A DNA stretch of 64,000 nucleotides from Alphaproteobacteria bacterium (GCA_030424865.1 JAUHVR010000022.1:1-64000); one strand, 5' to 3'; positions 8,288-17,315 are shown, counted from the stretch's first letter. The notes: a model not told the origin generated them from the letters alone. Translations and numbers: made by a program.

Positions 8288-10261
8288 TTATTCAGCAGCG
8301 ACTGCCTGCGGGTCTGCCAGGGTGACGATGTCCTTCATGATCGTGTTCAGCTCAAAATCCTTTGGTGTATAGACCCTTGCGACCCCCATGGCCTTGAGCC
8401 GGGCGGCGTCTTCGTCGGGGATGATGCCACCGACGATAACCGGCACGTGGCCCAATCCATTGTCGCGCATTCGCGTCACCAATTCCTCGACCAAGGGAAT
8501 ATGGCTGCCGGACAGGATGGATAATCCCACAACATGGGATTGGTTTTCCAGGGCGGCCGAGACGATCTCCTCTGGTGTCAGGCGGATCCCCTCATAGTCG
8601 ATGTCCATGCCGCAATCGCGGGCACGGAAGGCGATTTGCTCTGCGCCGTTCGAGTGCCCATCAAGGCCCGGTTTGCCAATCAGGAAAGACAGACGGCGGC
8701 CCAATCGATCGCTGACCTTATTCACCGCATCACGAATATCGTCGAGACCTTCGGTTTTGTTGCTGACCGATTTCGAAACGCCGGTTGGACCACGATAGAG
8801 ACCGTGAATGCCGCGCATCTGTTCGGCCCATTCACCGGTGGTCACACCCGCTTTGGCCGCGGCAATAGAGGCTGGCATGACGTTATCGCCATTTGTCGCC
8901 GCCGCGCGCAACTGCGCGAGCGCCGATTTGACGGCCTCGCCATCGCGAGAGGCGCGCCATGCGTCGAGACGGGAAATCTGCTCGGCCTCGACCGCCGGGT
9001 CGACCACCATGATGCCGCCGTCCTCGGTCTGCAGCGGGCTGACCTCTCCTTCGGTCCAGCGGTTCACGCCGACGACCGTGGTTTCGTTACGCTCGATCCG
9101 GTTCAGTCGGTCGGCATTGCTGTCGACCAGTCGGCTTTTCATATATTCGATGGAGCCGATCGCGCCGCCCATGCTGTCCAGCTGCGCCAGTTCTGCGCGC
9201 GCGCCCTCTTTCAACGCTTCGACCTTGCGGTCGACCGCCGGGTTGCCGTCAAACAGGTCGTCGAACTCCAGCAGGTCGGTCTCATAGGCCATGATCTGCT
9301 GCATCCGCATCGACCATTGCTGATCCCAGGGGCGGGGCAGGCCAAGCGCCTCGTTCCAGGCGGGCAGTTGCACGGCACGGGCGCGGGCCTTTTTCGACAG
9401 TGTCACGGCCAGCATCTCGATCAGGATGCGGTAAACGTTGTTTTCGGGCTGCTGTTCCGTCAGCCCCAGCGAGTTCACCTGCACCCCATAGCGGAATCGC
9501 CGATACTTGGGGTTTTCAACGCCATAGCGGGTTTCCAGGATTTCGTCCCAAAGATCCACAAAGGCGCGCATCTTGCACATCTCGGTGACAAAGCGGATGC
9601 CCGCGTTCACGAAGAAAGAGATGCGGCCCGCCAGCGCGGGGAAATCCTCGGCCGGGACGCGGGGTTTCAGCTCGTCCAGCACCGCAATCGCCGTGGCAAG
9701 GGCAAAGGCCAGCTCCTGCTCGGGCGTGGCACCTGCCTCTTGCAGGTGATAGGAACAGACGTTCATCGGGTTCCATTTGGGCACATGCGTATAGCAATAC
9801 TCGGCCACGTCCCCGATCATCTTGAGCGATGGTTTGGGTGGGCAGATATAGGTCCCGCGGCTCAGGTATTCCTTGATCAGGTCGTTCTGAACCGTGCCCT
9901 GCAGCTTACTGACATCCGCGCCTTGTTCCTCGGCCACCGCGATATAAAGCGCCAGAAGCCAGGGGGCCGTCGCGTTGATCGTCATAGAGGTGTTCATCTG
10001 TTCCAGCGGGATCTGATCAAACAGCGTCCGCATGTCGCCCAGATGGCAGACCGGCACACCCACCTTGCCCACTTCGCCGCGCGCAAGGACGTGGTCGCTG
10101 TCATAGCCGGTCTGTGTGGGCAGGTCGAAGGCGACCGAAAGGCCGGTCTGCCCCTTGGCGAGGTTCGAGCGATAAAGCGCGTTTGAGGCTGCGGCGGTCG
10201 AATGCCCTGCATAGGTACGGATCAGCCAGGGACGATCGCGGGTCGGTTGGGTCTCGGTCAT
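8288..10261 (-). CDS. ecm: Ethylmalonyl-CoA mutase (coenzyme B12-dependent)
   Basis: 657-aa single-chain acyl-CoA mutase. It converts ethylmalonyl-CoA to methylsuccinyl-CoA in the ethylmalonyl-CoA pathway of acetate/C2 assimilation. The N-terminal barrel has the mutase signature (TYAGHSTAAASNALYRSNLA; GLSVAFDLPTQTGYDSDH; MNTSMTINATAPWLLALYIA). The C-terminal cobalamin domain carries the DxHxxG motif (GLDGHSNGAEQ) and the supporting LSILSGSH and VGGIIPDEDA segments. Length and the divergent ccr next door favour Ecm over methylmalonyl-CoA mutase, which would usually sit with mut/pcc genes. The ATG at 10261 follows AAGAGG; an upstream in-frame start would add nine residues. A cobalamin adenosyltransferase is at 49274. 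Confidence 0.9.
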   Translation of the reverse strand: MTETQPTRDRPWLIRTYAGHSTAAASNALYRSNLAKGQTGLSVAFDLPTQTGYDSDHVLARGEVGKVGVPVCHLGDMRTLFDQIPLEQMNTSMTINATAPWLLALYIAVAEEQGADVSKLQGTVQNDLIKEYLSRGTYICPPKPSLKMIGDVAEYCYTHVPKWNPMNVCSYHLQEAGATPEQELAFALATAIAVLDELKPRVPAEDFPALAGRISFFVNAGIRFVTEMCKMRAFVDLWDEILETRYGVENPKYRRFRYGVQVNSLGLTEQQPENNVYRILIEMLAVTLSKKARARAVQLPAWNEALGLPRPWDQQWSMRMQQIMAYETDLLEFDDLFDGNPAVDRKVEALKEGARAELAQLDSMGGAIGSIEYMKSRLVDSNADRLNRIERNETTVVGVNRWTEGEVSPLQTEDGGIMVVDPAVEAEQISRLDAWRASRDGEAVKSALAQLRAAATNGDNVMPASIAAAKAGVTTGEWAEQMRGIHGLYRGPTGVSKSVSNKTEGLDDIRDAVNKVSDRLGRRLSFLIGKPGLDGHSNGAEQIAFRARDCGMDIDYEGIRLTPEEIVSAALENQSHVVGLSILSGSHIPLVEELVTRMRDNGLGHVPVIVGGIIPDEDAARLKAMGVARVYTPKDFELNTIMKDIVTLADPQAVAAE

Positions 10262-10457
10262 GGGGCCCTCTTGAATCACACTGAGCAATTTTATTTCTTC
10301 TGACCGTAGATATTGGAAACTTTATGGCGTTGTCAATTCGCTGCGTCGCGGCGATTTTCGGCAAGTGCGAACTGTCTCATTTCTGCACGTGCGAATGGCG
10401 CCTTTTGCACGCAACTCAGTGCTTGCCTGCGCGCCTCTGCGCTGCCACGGTCTGCCG
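10262..10457. promoter_or_regulatory. Divergent promoter region between ecm and the plsB-like/ccr genes, with repeated GTGCGAA motifs
   Basis: This 196-bp stretch separates divergently transcribed genes. It holds two copies of GCA-N-GTGCGAA starting near 10362 and 10386, 24 bp apart, and further GCA/TGC-rich half-sites. In related organisms the pathway is controlled by ScfR-family regulators (RamB, PccR) binding TTTGC/GCAAA-type sites, so these motifs are candidates. That link is inference; no consensus match was scored. Confidence 0.35.
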
Positions 10458-11831
10458 ATGACCGGAACCGTGACTCTGCCCATCTGGCTCTTTGGACTGA
10501 TCCTGCTGTTTGCGGCAGTGACGCTTGCGTCACACTTCCTGCTGCCTTCGGTGCGCTGGTTCTTTCGGCGGCGCATGGAGCGCGCGGTGGCGCAGCTGAA
10601 CCAACGGCTGTCGGTGCCGATCCAGCCCTTCAAATTGGCGCGGCGGCACGACATGATCCAACGTCTGGTCTATGATCCCGAGGTGACCGAGGCCATCGTC
10701 AACCATGCCCGCGCCAATGATCTGCGCGAGGATGTGGCCTTTCAGATCGCCCGCCGCTATGCGCGCGAGATCGTGCCGTCGTTTTCAACGCTTGCCTATT
10801 TCGGCTTTGCGATCCGCGCGGCGCGGGCCCTGTCGAACACACTGTATGACGTGGCCCCATTGGGTCCCGACAGCGAGGCGCTCAGCAGCATCGATCCCGA
10901 CGCCACCATTGTCTTTGTGATGAACCATCGATCCAACATGGATTATGTGCTGGTGACCTATCTGGCCGGGAACCGGTCTGCCCTGTCCTATGCGGTGGGT
11001 GAATGGGCCCGCGTTTGGCCATTGTCGCGGCTGATCCGGGCGATGGGTGCCTATTTCATCCGACGCAGATCGCGGAACCGTCTGTTTCGCAAGGTTCTTG
11101 AACGCTACGTTCAGATCGCCAGCGCCGCGGGCGTCACGCAAGCGTTGTTTCCCGAAGGCGGGCTCAGCCTGGATGGAGGCATCGCCGAGCCCAAGGTCGG
11201 ACTGTTGAAATACGTGGTGAACGGCGTTGATCTGGCCAAGCGTGACGTTGTCTTTGTACCGGTGGCCTTGAACTATGACCGCGTTTTCGAGGACCGCATC
11301 CTGGTGAATGCCGGCAAGACCGGGCGACGCCGTTTTCGCGCCAACAACGGGGTCGTGGCCCATTTCGTCTTGCGTCACATCTGGTTTCGGTTGCGCGGCA
11401 AGACCCACCGTTATGGCAAAGCTGCCGTGCGTTTTGCCGCGCCGATCAGCCTGCGGGCCCGCGGGGACCAAGGCGCCGATGTCGAGGCTTTGGCACAGGA
11501 CCTGATGGATCGTATCAGCGAGTCGGTCCCCGTGTTGCCAGTGCCCTTGGTGGCTACGGTGCTAGTCAAAAAGCGCGACTGGGACGAGGCAGAACTGCTG
11601 TCGGAACTGGACCTTCAAATCTCCGACGCCGATTGCGGCCCCGCTGCCGAGGTTCTGCAGCAAGGGTTGAAGGTGCTGGCAGAGCGCAAATTGGTGATCC
11701 GAAGCGGCGCTTTGGTCACCGTTCCGGAGGAATCCGACGACCTGTTGTCATTCTACGCCGCATCGGTCGCACATAAGTTCCAAAGCTCTCGCTGCAGTCG
11801 CGAAGGAAATTCTGCATCCGCTGGGTTATAA
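10458..11831 (+). CDS. Glycerol-3-phosphate acyltransferase-like (PlsB/LPLAT family) membrane protein
   Basis: About 457 aa. A strong N-terminal transmembrane segment (LPIWLFGLILLFAAVTLASHF) precedes an acyltransferase domain of the PlsC/PlsB superfamily. It has the catalytic HX4D motif (NHRSNMDY), the acceptor-site FPEGGLS motif, and VVFVPVALNYDRVFEDR, which resembles the PlsB 'VP..I.YD' block. The family transfers acyl groups to glycerol-3-phosphate or lysophosphatidate at the inner membrane. The ATG at 10458 is chosen although its ribosome site is weak; ATG 10395 would add 21 residues. It sits between ecm and ccr with ccr starting about 118 bp downstream on the same strand, linking membrane-lipid acylation to C4/C5 acyl-CoA flux. 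Confidence 0.8.
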   Translation: MTGTVTLPIWLFGLILLFAAVTLASHFLLPSVRWFFRRRMERAVAQLNQRLSVPIQPFKLARRHDMIQRLVYDPEVTEAIVNHARANDLREDVAFQIARRYAREIVPSFSTLAYFGFAIRAARALSNTLYDVAPLGPDSEALSSIDPDATIVFVMNHRSNMDYVLVTYLAGNRSALSYAVGEWARVWPLSRLIRAMGAYFIRRRSRNRLFRKVLERYVQIASAAGVTQALFPEGGLSLDGGIAEPKVGLLKYVVNGVDLAKRDVVFVPVALNYDRVFEDRILVNAGKTGRRRFRANNGVVAHFVLRHIWFRLRGKTHRYGKAAVRFAAPISLRARGDQGADVEALAQDLMDRISESVPVLPVPLVATVLVKKRDWDEAELLSELDLQISDADCGPAAEVLQQGLKVLAERKLVIRSGALVTVPEESDDLLSFYAASVAHKFQSSRCSREGNSASAGL

Positions 11832-11948
11832 AATTTCAAAAATTTGCCAAATTGGGTTGCAATGTTGCGAGGCGGTTTGTATTCAACCTCTCACACGCCG
11901 CGATTCTGCATTGCGGCAACAGAAACGCGATAACTGAGGGAGCCTCCC

Positions 11949-13232
11949 ATGGCCTTGGACACGCAAACAGGCATTGCGCCTTACGATGCCCCTGAAAAAG
12001 ACCTTTACGAGATCGGCGAACTGCCGCCCCTCGGATATGTCCCAAAGCAGATGTACGCTTGGGCGATCCGGAAGGAGCGCCAGGGCGAACCCAAGCAGGC
12101 CATGCAGGTCGAAGTGGTGGACGTGCCGACGCTCGACAGCCACGAGGTGCTGGTTCTGGTGATGGCCGCCGGCGTGAACTACAACGGCATCTGGGCCGGG
12201 CTTGGCGTTCCAATCAGCATGTTCGACGTGCACAAACAGCCCTATCACATCGCGGGCTCTGATGCCTCGGGCATCGTCTGGGCCGTGGGTGACAAGGTCA
12301 AGAACTGGAAAGTGGGCGACGAGGTCGTGATCCACTGCAACCAGGACGACGGCGACGACGAGCACTGCAACGGTGGCGACCCGATGTTTTCGCCTTCGCA
12401 GCGGATCTGGGGCTATGAAACGCCCGATGGGTCCTTTGCCCAGTTCACCAACGTGCAGGCCCAGCAGCTTCTGCCGCGTCCCAAGCACCTGACCTGGGAA
12501 GAAAGCGCCTGCTACACGCTGACGCTGGCCACCGCTTATCGCATGCTGTTCGGCCACCACCCGCACGAGCTGAAGCCGGGCCAGAACGTTCTGGTCTGGG
12601 GCGCCTCGGGTGGCCTGGGGTCCTATGCGATCCAGCTGGCCAACACCGTGGGGGCAAACGCAATCGGCGTGATTTCGGACGAAAGCAAGCGTCAGTTTGT
12701 GCTGGATCAGGGGGCCAAGGGTGTCATCAACCGCAAGGACTTCAATTGCTGGGGTCAGCTGCCGGTCGTGAACTCGCCCGAGTACAACGAGTGGCTGAAA
12801 GAGGCGCGCAAGTTCGGCAAGGCGATCTGGGAAATCACCGGCAAAGGTGTGAACGTCGACATGGTCTTCGAACACCCCGGCGAGGCGACCTTCCCGGTTT
12901 CGACCCTGGTTGTGAAAAAGGGCGGCATGGTCGTGATCTGCGCGGGCACGAGCGGGTTCAACACCACGTTTGACGTGCGCTACATGTGGATGCACCAGAA
13001 GCGTCTGCAGGGCAGCCACTTTGCGCACCTGAAGCAGGCCGCGGCCGCGAACCAGCTGATGGTCGAGCGTCGTCTGGATCCGTGCATGTCGGAAGTGTTC
13101 CCCTGGAACGAGATCCCGGACGCCCATATGAAGATGCTGAACAACGAGCACCTGCCGGGCAACATGGCGGTTCTGGTCCAAAGCCCCAAGGCAGGCCTGC
13201 GCACGGTCGAAGAGGCACTGGACGCAAGCTAA
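11949..13232 (+). CDS. ccr: Crotonyl-CoA carboxylase/reductase
   Basis: 427-aa medium-chain dehydrogenase/reductase. It reductively carboxylates crotonyl-CoA with CO2 and NADPH to ethylmalonyl-CoA, the key step of the ethylmalonyl-CoA pathway. Family marks are the N-terminal PLGYVPKQMYAWAIRKERQG and GVNYNGIWAGLGVPISMFDV segments, the long CCR-specific insert (HCNQDDGDDEHCNGGDPMFS), the nucleotide-binding VWGASGGLGSYAIQLAN, and late VFPWNEIPDAHMKMLNNEH. It is the normal length for Ccr. A GGGAG site precedes the ATG. The 117-bp upstream gap holds several TTGC/GCAA half-sites (11840-11930) that may bind the pathway regulator. It ends at a good terminator. Confidence 0.95.
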   Translation: MALDTQTGIAPYDAPEKDLYEIGELPPLGYVPKQMYAWAIRKERQGEPKQAMQVEVVDVPTLDSHEVLVLVMAAGVNYNGIWAGLGVPISMFDVHKQPYHIAGSDASGIVWAVGDKVKNWKVGDEVVIHCNQDDGDDEHCNGGDPMFSPSQRIWGYETPDGSFAQFTNVQAQQLLPRPKHLTWEESACYTLTLATAYRMLFGHHPHELKPGQNVLVWGASGGLGSYAIQLANTVGANAIGVISDESKRQFVLDQGAKGVINRKDFNCWGQLPVVNSPEYNEWLKEARKFGKAIWEITGKGVNVDMVFEHPGEATFPVSTLVVKKGGMVVICAGTSGFNTTFDVRYMWMHQKRLQGSHFAHLKQAAAANQLMVERRLDPCMSEVFPWNEIPDAHMKMLNNEHLPGNMAVLVQSPKAGLRTVEEALDAS

Positions 13233-13257
13233 CCTTCAGATGTTCATACAGAATTCG

Positions 13258-13295
13258 AGACCCGGGGCGAAATCCCCGGGTCTTGTCGTTTTTTG
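13258..13295 (+). terminator. Rho-independent terminator of ccr
   Basis: AGACCCGGGG / CCCCGGGTCT arms (10 bp, 6-nt loop) are followed after a few bases by a run of six T, 26 bp past the ccr stop. Confidence 0.85.
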
Positions 13296-13349
13296 ATCTT
13301 TGGGAATTGGTTAACACATATCTCGCTATTTATGGGGAGAGCAAAAACG

Positions 13350-13363
13350 CGAATATTAATTCG
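13350..13363. promoter_or_regulatory. Small palindrome upstream of the quorum-sensing operon
   Basis: CGAAT-N4-ATTCG lies 60 bp upstream of the first gene of the small protein/luxR/luxI cluster, in a locally AT-rich stretch (13300-13400) that looks like a promoter region. It is shorter than a standard lux box, so its role is uncertain. Confidence 0.3.
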
Positions 13364-13423
13364 ATATGGGCTGATATATACTCTTATTAACCTTTTGTTA
13401 GGGATTGGACAAGGAAGCTGAGA

Positions 13424-13630
13424 ATGGGAAAAGAGTGGATTCTGGACGTATTGACCGACCTGAAAACCTTTGCGGCTTCCAACGACTTGCCGGATCTGGA
13501 ACGGCAGCTAGAGGAAACCCGAAGGATCGCCCGGGCCGAGATTGCGTCTTCAGCGGAGGCCGCAACGCGTGGGTTCAGTGGCAGGGACAACGTCTCTCAA
13601 TTCGATCTTGGAGTGTGTCGAACACGCTGA
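13424..13630 (+). CDS. Small helical protein overlapping luxR (unknown function)
   Basis: 68-aa predicted soluble protein with a charged, mostly helical sequence (KEWILDVLTDLKTFAASNDL, then DLERQLEETRRIARAEI). It has an ATG with a good AAGGAAG ribosome site 8 bp upstream, which the overlapping luxR lacks in that frame. Its last ~60 bp overlap the 5' end of luxR in another frame, suggesting translational coupling. I recall similar short proteins beside luxR/luxI pairs of other roseobacters, but cannot verify this here. The role could be regulatory or simply a leader peptide for luxR expression. Confidence 0.65.
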   Translation: MGKEWILDVLTDLKTFAASNDLPDLERQLEETRRIARAEIASSAEAATRGFSGRDNVSQFDLGVCRTR

Positions 13631-14297
13631 CACGCTGACCGATCTTCAGCAGGCCATCGAGCGCCTGCGAGATCACTTTGGCGTGGATCACATCGTTTAT
13701 CACTGGGTGTCCGCGGACGGGGAACAGTACGGCTGTGGCACCTATTCGATCGAGTGGGTCTCGCGTTATCTCGAAAAGACTTATCTGCGTGTCGATCCGG
13801 TTGTGCTGGGGTGCTATCAACGCTTTCACCCTGTCGACTGGAAACGCTTGGATTGGTCGTCAAAGCCGGCGCGTGACTTTCTGGAGGATGCCATTGCGCA
13901 TGGCGTCGGCAACCAGGGGTTCTCGGTCCCGATCCGTGGGCCGAACGGGCAATATGCCCTGTTTTCGCTGAGCCACAGCAGCGATGACGCCACATGGGAC
14001 GAGTTCACCAGCACGCATCATCGCGACCTTATCCTTGTGGCCCATGCCTTCAACCGAAAGGCGCTTGAGCTGGAACCCGGGCGCGCACAAGAGGTCGCGC
14101 AGGCCCTGTCCCCGCGAGAGGTTGATGCAATGACGCTGTTGGCGCTGGGCTACAGCCGGGCTCAGGTGGCCAGTTCGCTGTCGATTTCCGAGCATACCTT
14201 GCGGGTCTACATTGAAAGCGCCCGACACAAGCTGGGGGCGCTGAATACCGTTCACGCCGTCGCCCGCGCCCTGTCGCGCGGGTTCATCGTGATCTGA
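13569..14297 (+). CDS. LuxR-family acyl-homoserine-lactone-responsive regulator
   Basis: 242-aa quorum-sensing regulator, about the standard LuxR length. The ligand domain contains HFGVDHIVYHWVSADGEQYG, the W/Y/D pocket region YLRVDPVVLGCYQRFHPVDW, and a GNQGFSVPIRGPNGQYALFS segment. The C-terminal LuxR-type HTH is LSPREVDAMTLLALGYSRAQ followed by VASSLSISEHTLRVYIESA. The GTG at 13569 is chosen because GGAGG lies 9 bp upstream; no in-frame ATG gives a full-length domain, and a TTG at 13542 would extend it by nine residues. It overlaps the preceding small gene and lies 71 bp upstream of luxI, forming a three-gene unit. Confidence 0.85.
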   Translation: MGSVAGTTSLNSILECVEHADTLTDLQQAIERLRDHFGVDHIVYHWVSADGEQYGCGTYSIEWVSRYLEKTYLRVDPVVLGCYQRFHPVDWKRLDWSSKPARDFLEDAIAHGVGNQGFSVPIRGPNGQYALFSLSHSSDDATWDEFTSTHHRDLILVAHAFNRKALELEPGRAQEVAQALSPREVDAMTLLALGYSRAQVASSLSISEHTLRVYIESARHKLGALNTVHAVARALSRGFIVI

Positions 14298-14368
14298 GCG
14301 CGCGCTGGATACCGCAAACGTTAACAGGCGCTTTGCACCTTGGTTGCCATCAGCAGCGGAGGTGAATG

Positions 14369-15007
14369 ATGATCCGATACATCTATGGAAACGAGTTGCA
14401 AAACTGGCCCACCCTGGCGCGGGGTATGTTCCGTGACCGGGCCACCCAGTTTCATGACCGGCTTGGATGGGATGTTCATGTGGATGAGGCAGGTGAAGAG
14501 CGCGACGAATACGACGCGATGAACCCGCTCTACGTGATCTGGGAAGATGCCGATGGACGCCACGGCGGCTCGATGCGGTTTCTGCCGACCACCGGTCGGA
14601 CCATGGTCAACGATCACTTCCTGTTTCTGACCGACGGGGTCCGCATCGAAAGCCCGCTGATCTGGGAATGCACGCGGTTTTGCCTCGCGCCCCGGCCCGA
14701 ACCACGCACGGCTGCTGCCCTGATGCTTGCAGGTGGCGACATCATGACCGGTTTTGGGGTCAAGCACTTCGTCGGCGTCTTTGACGGGTTGATGCAGCGG
14801 GTCTATCGCCGCATCGGATCGTCGCCCGATGTGCTGGGCGAAACGGGCACGGGCCGTGCCCGATTGTGCGTCGGTCTTTGGGAGTATTCCGTCGAGGCGC
14901 GCGGGCGTTTGTCCGAAGGGTCCGGCATCCCCGAGCACCAGTCCCGGGACTGGTTCGAACAGGCTTTTGGGCACCCCGCAAAACGAGACGTATCGCACGC
15001 CGCTTGA
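14369..15007 (+). CDS. Acyl-homoserine-lactone synthase (LuxI family)
   Basis: 212-aa autoinducer synthase making N-acyl-homoserine lactones from S-adenosylmethionine and acyl-ACP or acyl-CoA. Conserved LuxI residues are present: the Arg and Phe of ARGMFRDRATQFHDRLGW, the Asp pair in DEYDAMNPLYVI, the Arg of GGSMRFLPTT, and the Glu/Arg of IWECTRF. ATG 14366 and ATG 14369 are adjacent; the second has better spacing from GGAGG (14358-14362). It is probably co-transcribed with the luxR gene just upstream. The acyl chain cannot be predicted from sequence. Confidence 0.93.
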   Translation: MIRYIYGNELQNWPTLARGMFRDRATQFHDRLGWDVHVDEAGEERDEYDAMNPLYVIWEDADGRHGGSMRFLPTTGRTMVNDHFLFLTDGVRIESPLIWECTRFCLAPRPEPRTAAALMLAGGDIMTGFGVKHFVGVFDGLMQRVYRRIGSSPDVLGETGTGRARLCVGLWEYSVEARGRLSEGSGIPEHQSRDWFEQAFGHPAKRDVSHAA

Positions 15008-15045
15008 CGCTGGCACTTCCAATGGCGGGCCTATAGGGTCCGCCC

Positions 15046-16590
15046 ATGACCCTGCCAGCACTCACATTTTCCGAAGATCAGGCCGAAGCCCACGACCGCG
15101 TCGCCGAGATGCTGCGCAAGGCGGGAATTGACATTGATGAAGGCATGGTTCTGCCCGCACGCGAGGGTAAAACCCGTGTCATGGCGCTGATGGGCAAGGC
15201 GGGGTCCGGCAAGACGCTGTTGTTGGCAGAGCTGTGCAAATCCTTGCAGGCGGCAGGGGTCGAGGTCGTCTCGGGCGACTACGAATCCCGGCGGCGGCGC
15301 GAACGGCGGACGTTGGCGGTACTGGCCCCGACGAACAAGGCGGCCAGTGTCCTGCGGATGCGCGGCGTGCCTGCCACGACGATCCACCGTATCCTTTACA
15401 CCCCCGTCTATGACCCCGAATACGAACGCATCGCCGAATGGCTGACCGGCAACGGCGAAAAGCCCGAGATCGAGGGCCTGACGGACGAAGCGCTTGAGCG
15501 CGCCAAGACCAGCTATGCCGGGCATACCTCGATCCCGGCGGCCCTTGCGGCGGCGGGGCTGCGCGGCTCTGATTTCATCACCGGCTGGAAGCGGCGCGAA
15601 GATCCGCTGGACGTGGGCTTTGTCGACGAAGCCTCGATGCTGGACGACCGGCAGTTCGAGGATCTGCAGGACATCTTTCCGAACCTTCTGCTGTTCGGCG
15701 ATCCCGCGCAGCTGGCCCCGGTGAACCAATCCGGCGCCATGGTCTTTGACAACCTCAAGGACAGCCAGAAGATGGAGCTGAGCCGCATCCACCGACAGGA
15801 CGCGGACAATCCGATCCTCGATCTGGCCCATGCGTTGGCCGACCCGTCGCTCGAATTCCACGACTTCGAGCGCATGGTCGAAGACACGGCCAAGCGCGAC
15901 GAACGGGTGGTCTGGGGCCAGCGGGTCGAGGTGGATTTGATGGCGCGCTCACCTGTGCTGGTCTGGCGCAACGCCACGCGCATCCGGCTGATCAACGCCT
16001 TTCGATCCGTCTATGACGCGCCCGAGACCGAGCTTCTGGAAGGTGAACCGCTGATCTGCGATGGCATCGAGTTGCCGCTGAAACACCGCAAGAAACGGCT
16101 GGATCTGGAAGCGCGCGGCCTGATCAAGGGTGCGCAGGTGGTCTATCTTGGGCCGGGGCGTCGCCCCGGCTTTTCCCGGTTGCACGTGATGGGGGCCGAG
16201 GATCCTCAGGTCTCGGCGGCTTCGATCGTGAAGATCGAGAAGCCGGACGAGGAAGAGCCCTTTATCCCCTTTGCCGCCCGGATGGGGGCGACGTTCCTGC
16301 ATGGAGCCGCGGTGACGATCCACAAGGCGCAGGGCAGTCAGTGGGACACGGTGCAGGTCTTTGCGCCCGACCTCTATGTCGCGGCCCGCATGGGGCGGGT
16401 GGAGGCCGGGCAACCGCTTTGGAAACGCCTGGCTTATGTGGCGATCACCCGTGCGCAGGAACGGCTGATCTGGGTGGTGCGGAACCGGCTGTCGCGGCCT
16501 TCGGCACCGCTGGCGGTGGATGACCTGCGGGTTGCCGCCGCGCCGGTTCTGTCGCTGGAACCCGTGGAAGAAGAGGGACGTTTGCTATGA
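15046..16590 (+). CDS. RecD/UvrD-type ATP-dependent DNA helicase
   Basis: 514-aa superfamily 1 helicase. Walker A is GKAGSGKT, motif Ia resembles VLAPTNKAASVLRMRGV, Walker B is VGFVDEASM, motif III is GDPAQLAPV, and the C-terminal UvrD/RecD2-like block reads TIHKAQGSQWDTVQVF and AYVAITRAQERLIWVV. It is shorter than RecD2 and lacks an obvious N-terminal OB/helix-hairpin-helix extension. Alphaproteobacteria often carry such a stand-alone protein annotated as an AAA family ATPase. The ATG at 15046 gives a natural N-terminus. The last codons overlap the following SDR gene (ATGA), suggesting one transcript. Confidence 0.85.
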   Translation: MTLPALTFSEDQAEAHDRVAEMLRKAGIDIDEGMVLPAREGKTRVMALMGKAGSGKTLLLAELCKSLQAAGVEVVSGDYESRRRRERRTLAVLAPTNKAASVLRMRGVPATTIHRILYTPVYDPEYERIAEWLTGNGEKPEIEGLTDEALERAKTSYAGHTSIPAALAAAGLRGSDFITGWKRREDPLDVGFVDEASMLDDRQFEDLQDIFPNLLLFGDPAQLAPVNQSGAMVFDNLKDSQKMELSRIHRQDADNPILDLAHALADPSLEFHDFERMVEDTAKRDERVVWGQRVEVDLMARSPVLVWRNATRIRLINAFRSVYDAPETELLEGEPLICDGIELPLKHRKKRLDLEARGLIKGAQVVYLGPGRRPGFSRLHVMGAEDPQVSAASIVKIEKPDEEEPFIPFAARMGATFLHGAAVTIHKAQGSQWDTVQVFAPDLYVAARMGRVEAGQPLWKRLAYVAITRAQERLIWVVRNRLSRPSAPLAVDDLRVAAAPVLSLEPVEEEGRLL

Positions 16591-17315
16591 AAACAATTCT
16601 GATCACCGGGGCGAGTTCCGGCATTGGCCGCGCCACAGCCGAGGCCTTTTTGCAGGCAGGCTGGGCCGTCGGCGCGCTGGCGCGGCGCATGGACAAGCTG
16701 CAGGATCTGGCGGCAGGGCGCGACACCGTGCTGCCGTTGCAATGTGACGTCACCGACCCGCAGGCCATCGAGGCTGCCTTTGATGCCTTCATGGATCACT
16801 TCGGCCGGATCGACGTGCTGTTCAACAATGCTGGTCTCTTTGGTCACTCGGGCACGATCGACACGGTCCCGGTCGACAGCTGGCTGCAAGTGATGAACAC
16901 CAACATCAACGGCATGTTCCTCTGTGCCCGCGCGGCCTTTGCCCGGATGCGCCACCAGACCCCGCAGGGCGGGCGGATCATCAACAACGGGTCGCTGTCG
17001 GCTTATGTTCCGCGCGAAGGATCGGTCAGCTACACCATGTCGAAACATGCGGTCACGGGTCTGACCCGGACGCTGTCGCTGGACGGGCGGGACTTTGACA
17101 TCGCCTGTGGTCAGATCGACATCGGCAACGCCCTGACCGAGATGGTCGAAGACCTGAACACCCGACGCGCGGCCGAAGGCCTGCCGCAACTGCCCTCGAT
17201 GGACGTGGCCGAGGCGGCAAGTTCCGTGCTGCACATGGCGCAGATGCCGCCCTCGACCAACGTGCAGTTCATGACGGTGATGGCGACCAAGATGCCCTTT
17301 ATCGGGCGGGGCTAA
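16587..17315 (+). CDS. Short-chain dehydrogenase/reductase
   Basis: 242-aa classical SDR, NAD(P)-dependent. TGASSGIGRATAEAF is the cofactor glycine motif, NNAG stabilises the fold, the catalytic Ser lies in INNGSLSAYVPREGS, and YTMSK supplies the Tyr-x3-Lys pair. It starts inside the helicase gene (ATGA overlap), so it is probably translated from the same mRNA. The stop overlaps the 3' end of the convergent reductase by 4 bp. No substrate can be inferred. Confidence 0.88.
   Translation: MKTILITGASSGIGRATAEAFLQAGWAVGALARRMDKLQDLAAGRDTVLPLQCDVTDPQAIEAAFDAFMDHFGRIDVLFNNAGLFGHSGTIDTVPVDSWLQVMNTNINGMFLCARAAFARMRHQTPQGGRIINNGSLSAYVPREGSVSYTMSKHAVTGLTRTLSLDGRDFDIACGQIDIGNALTEMVEDLNTRRAAEGLPQLPSMDVAEAASSVLHMAQMPPSTNVQFMTVMATKMPFIGRG

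Noticed and set aside
13233-13423. Full-length lux box before the luxR/luxI operon
   Set aside because: Only a 14-bp palindrome (13350-13363) is present; no 18-20-bp operator is visible.
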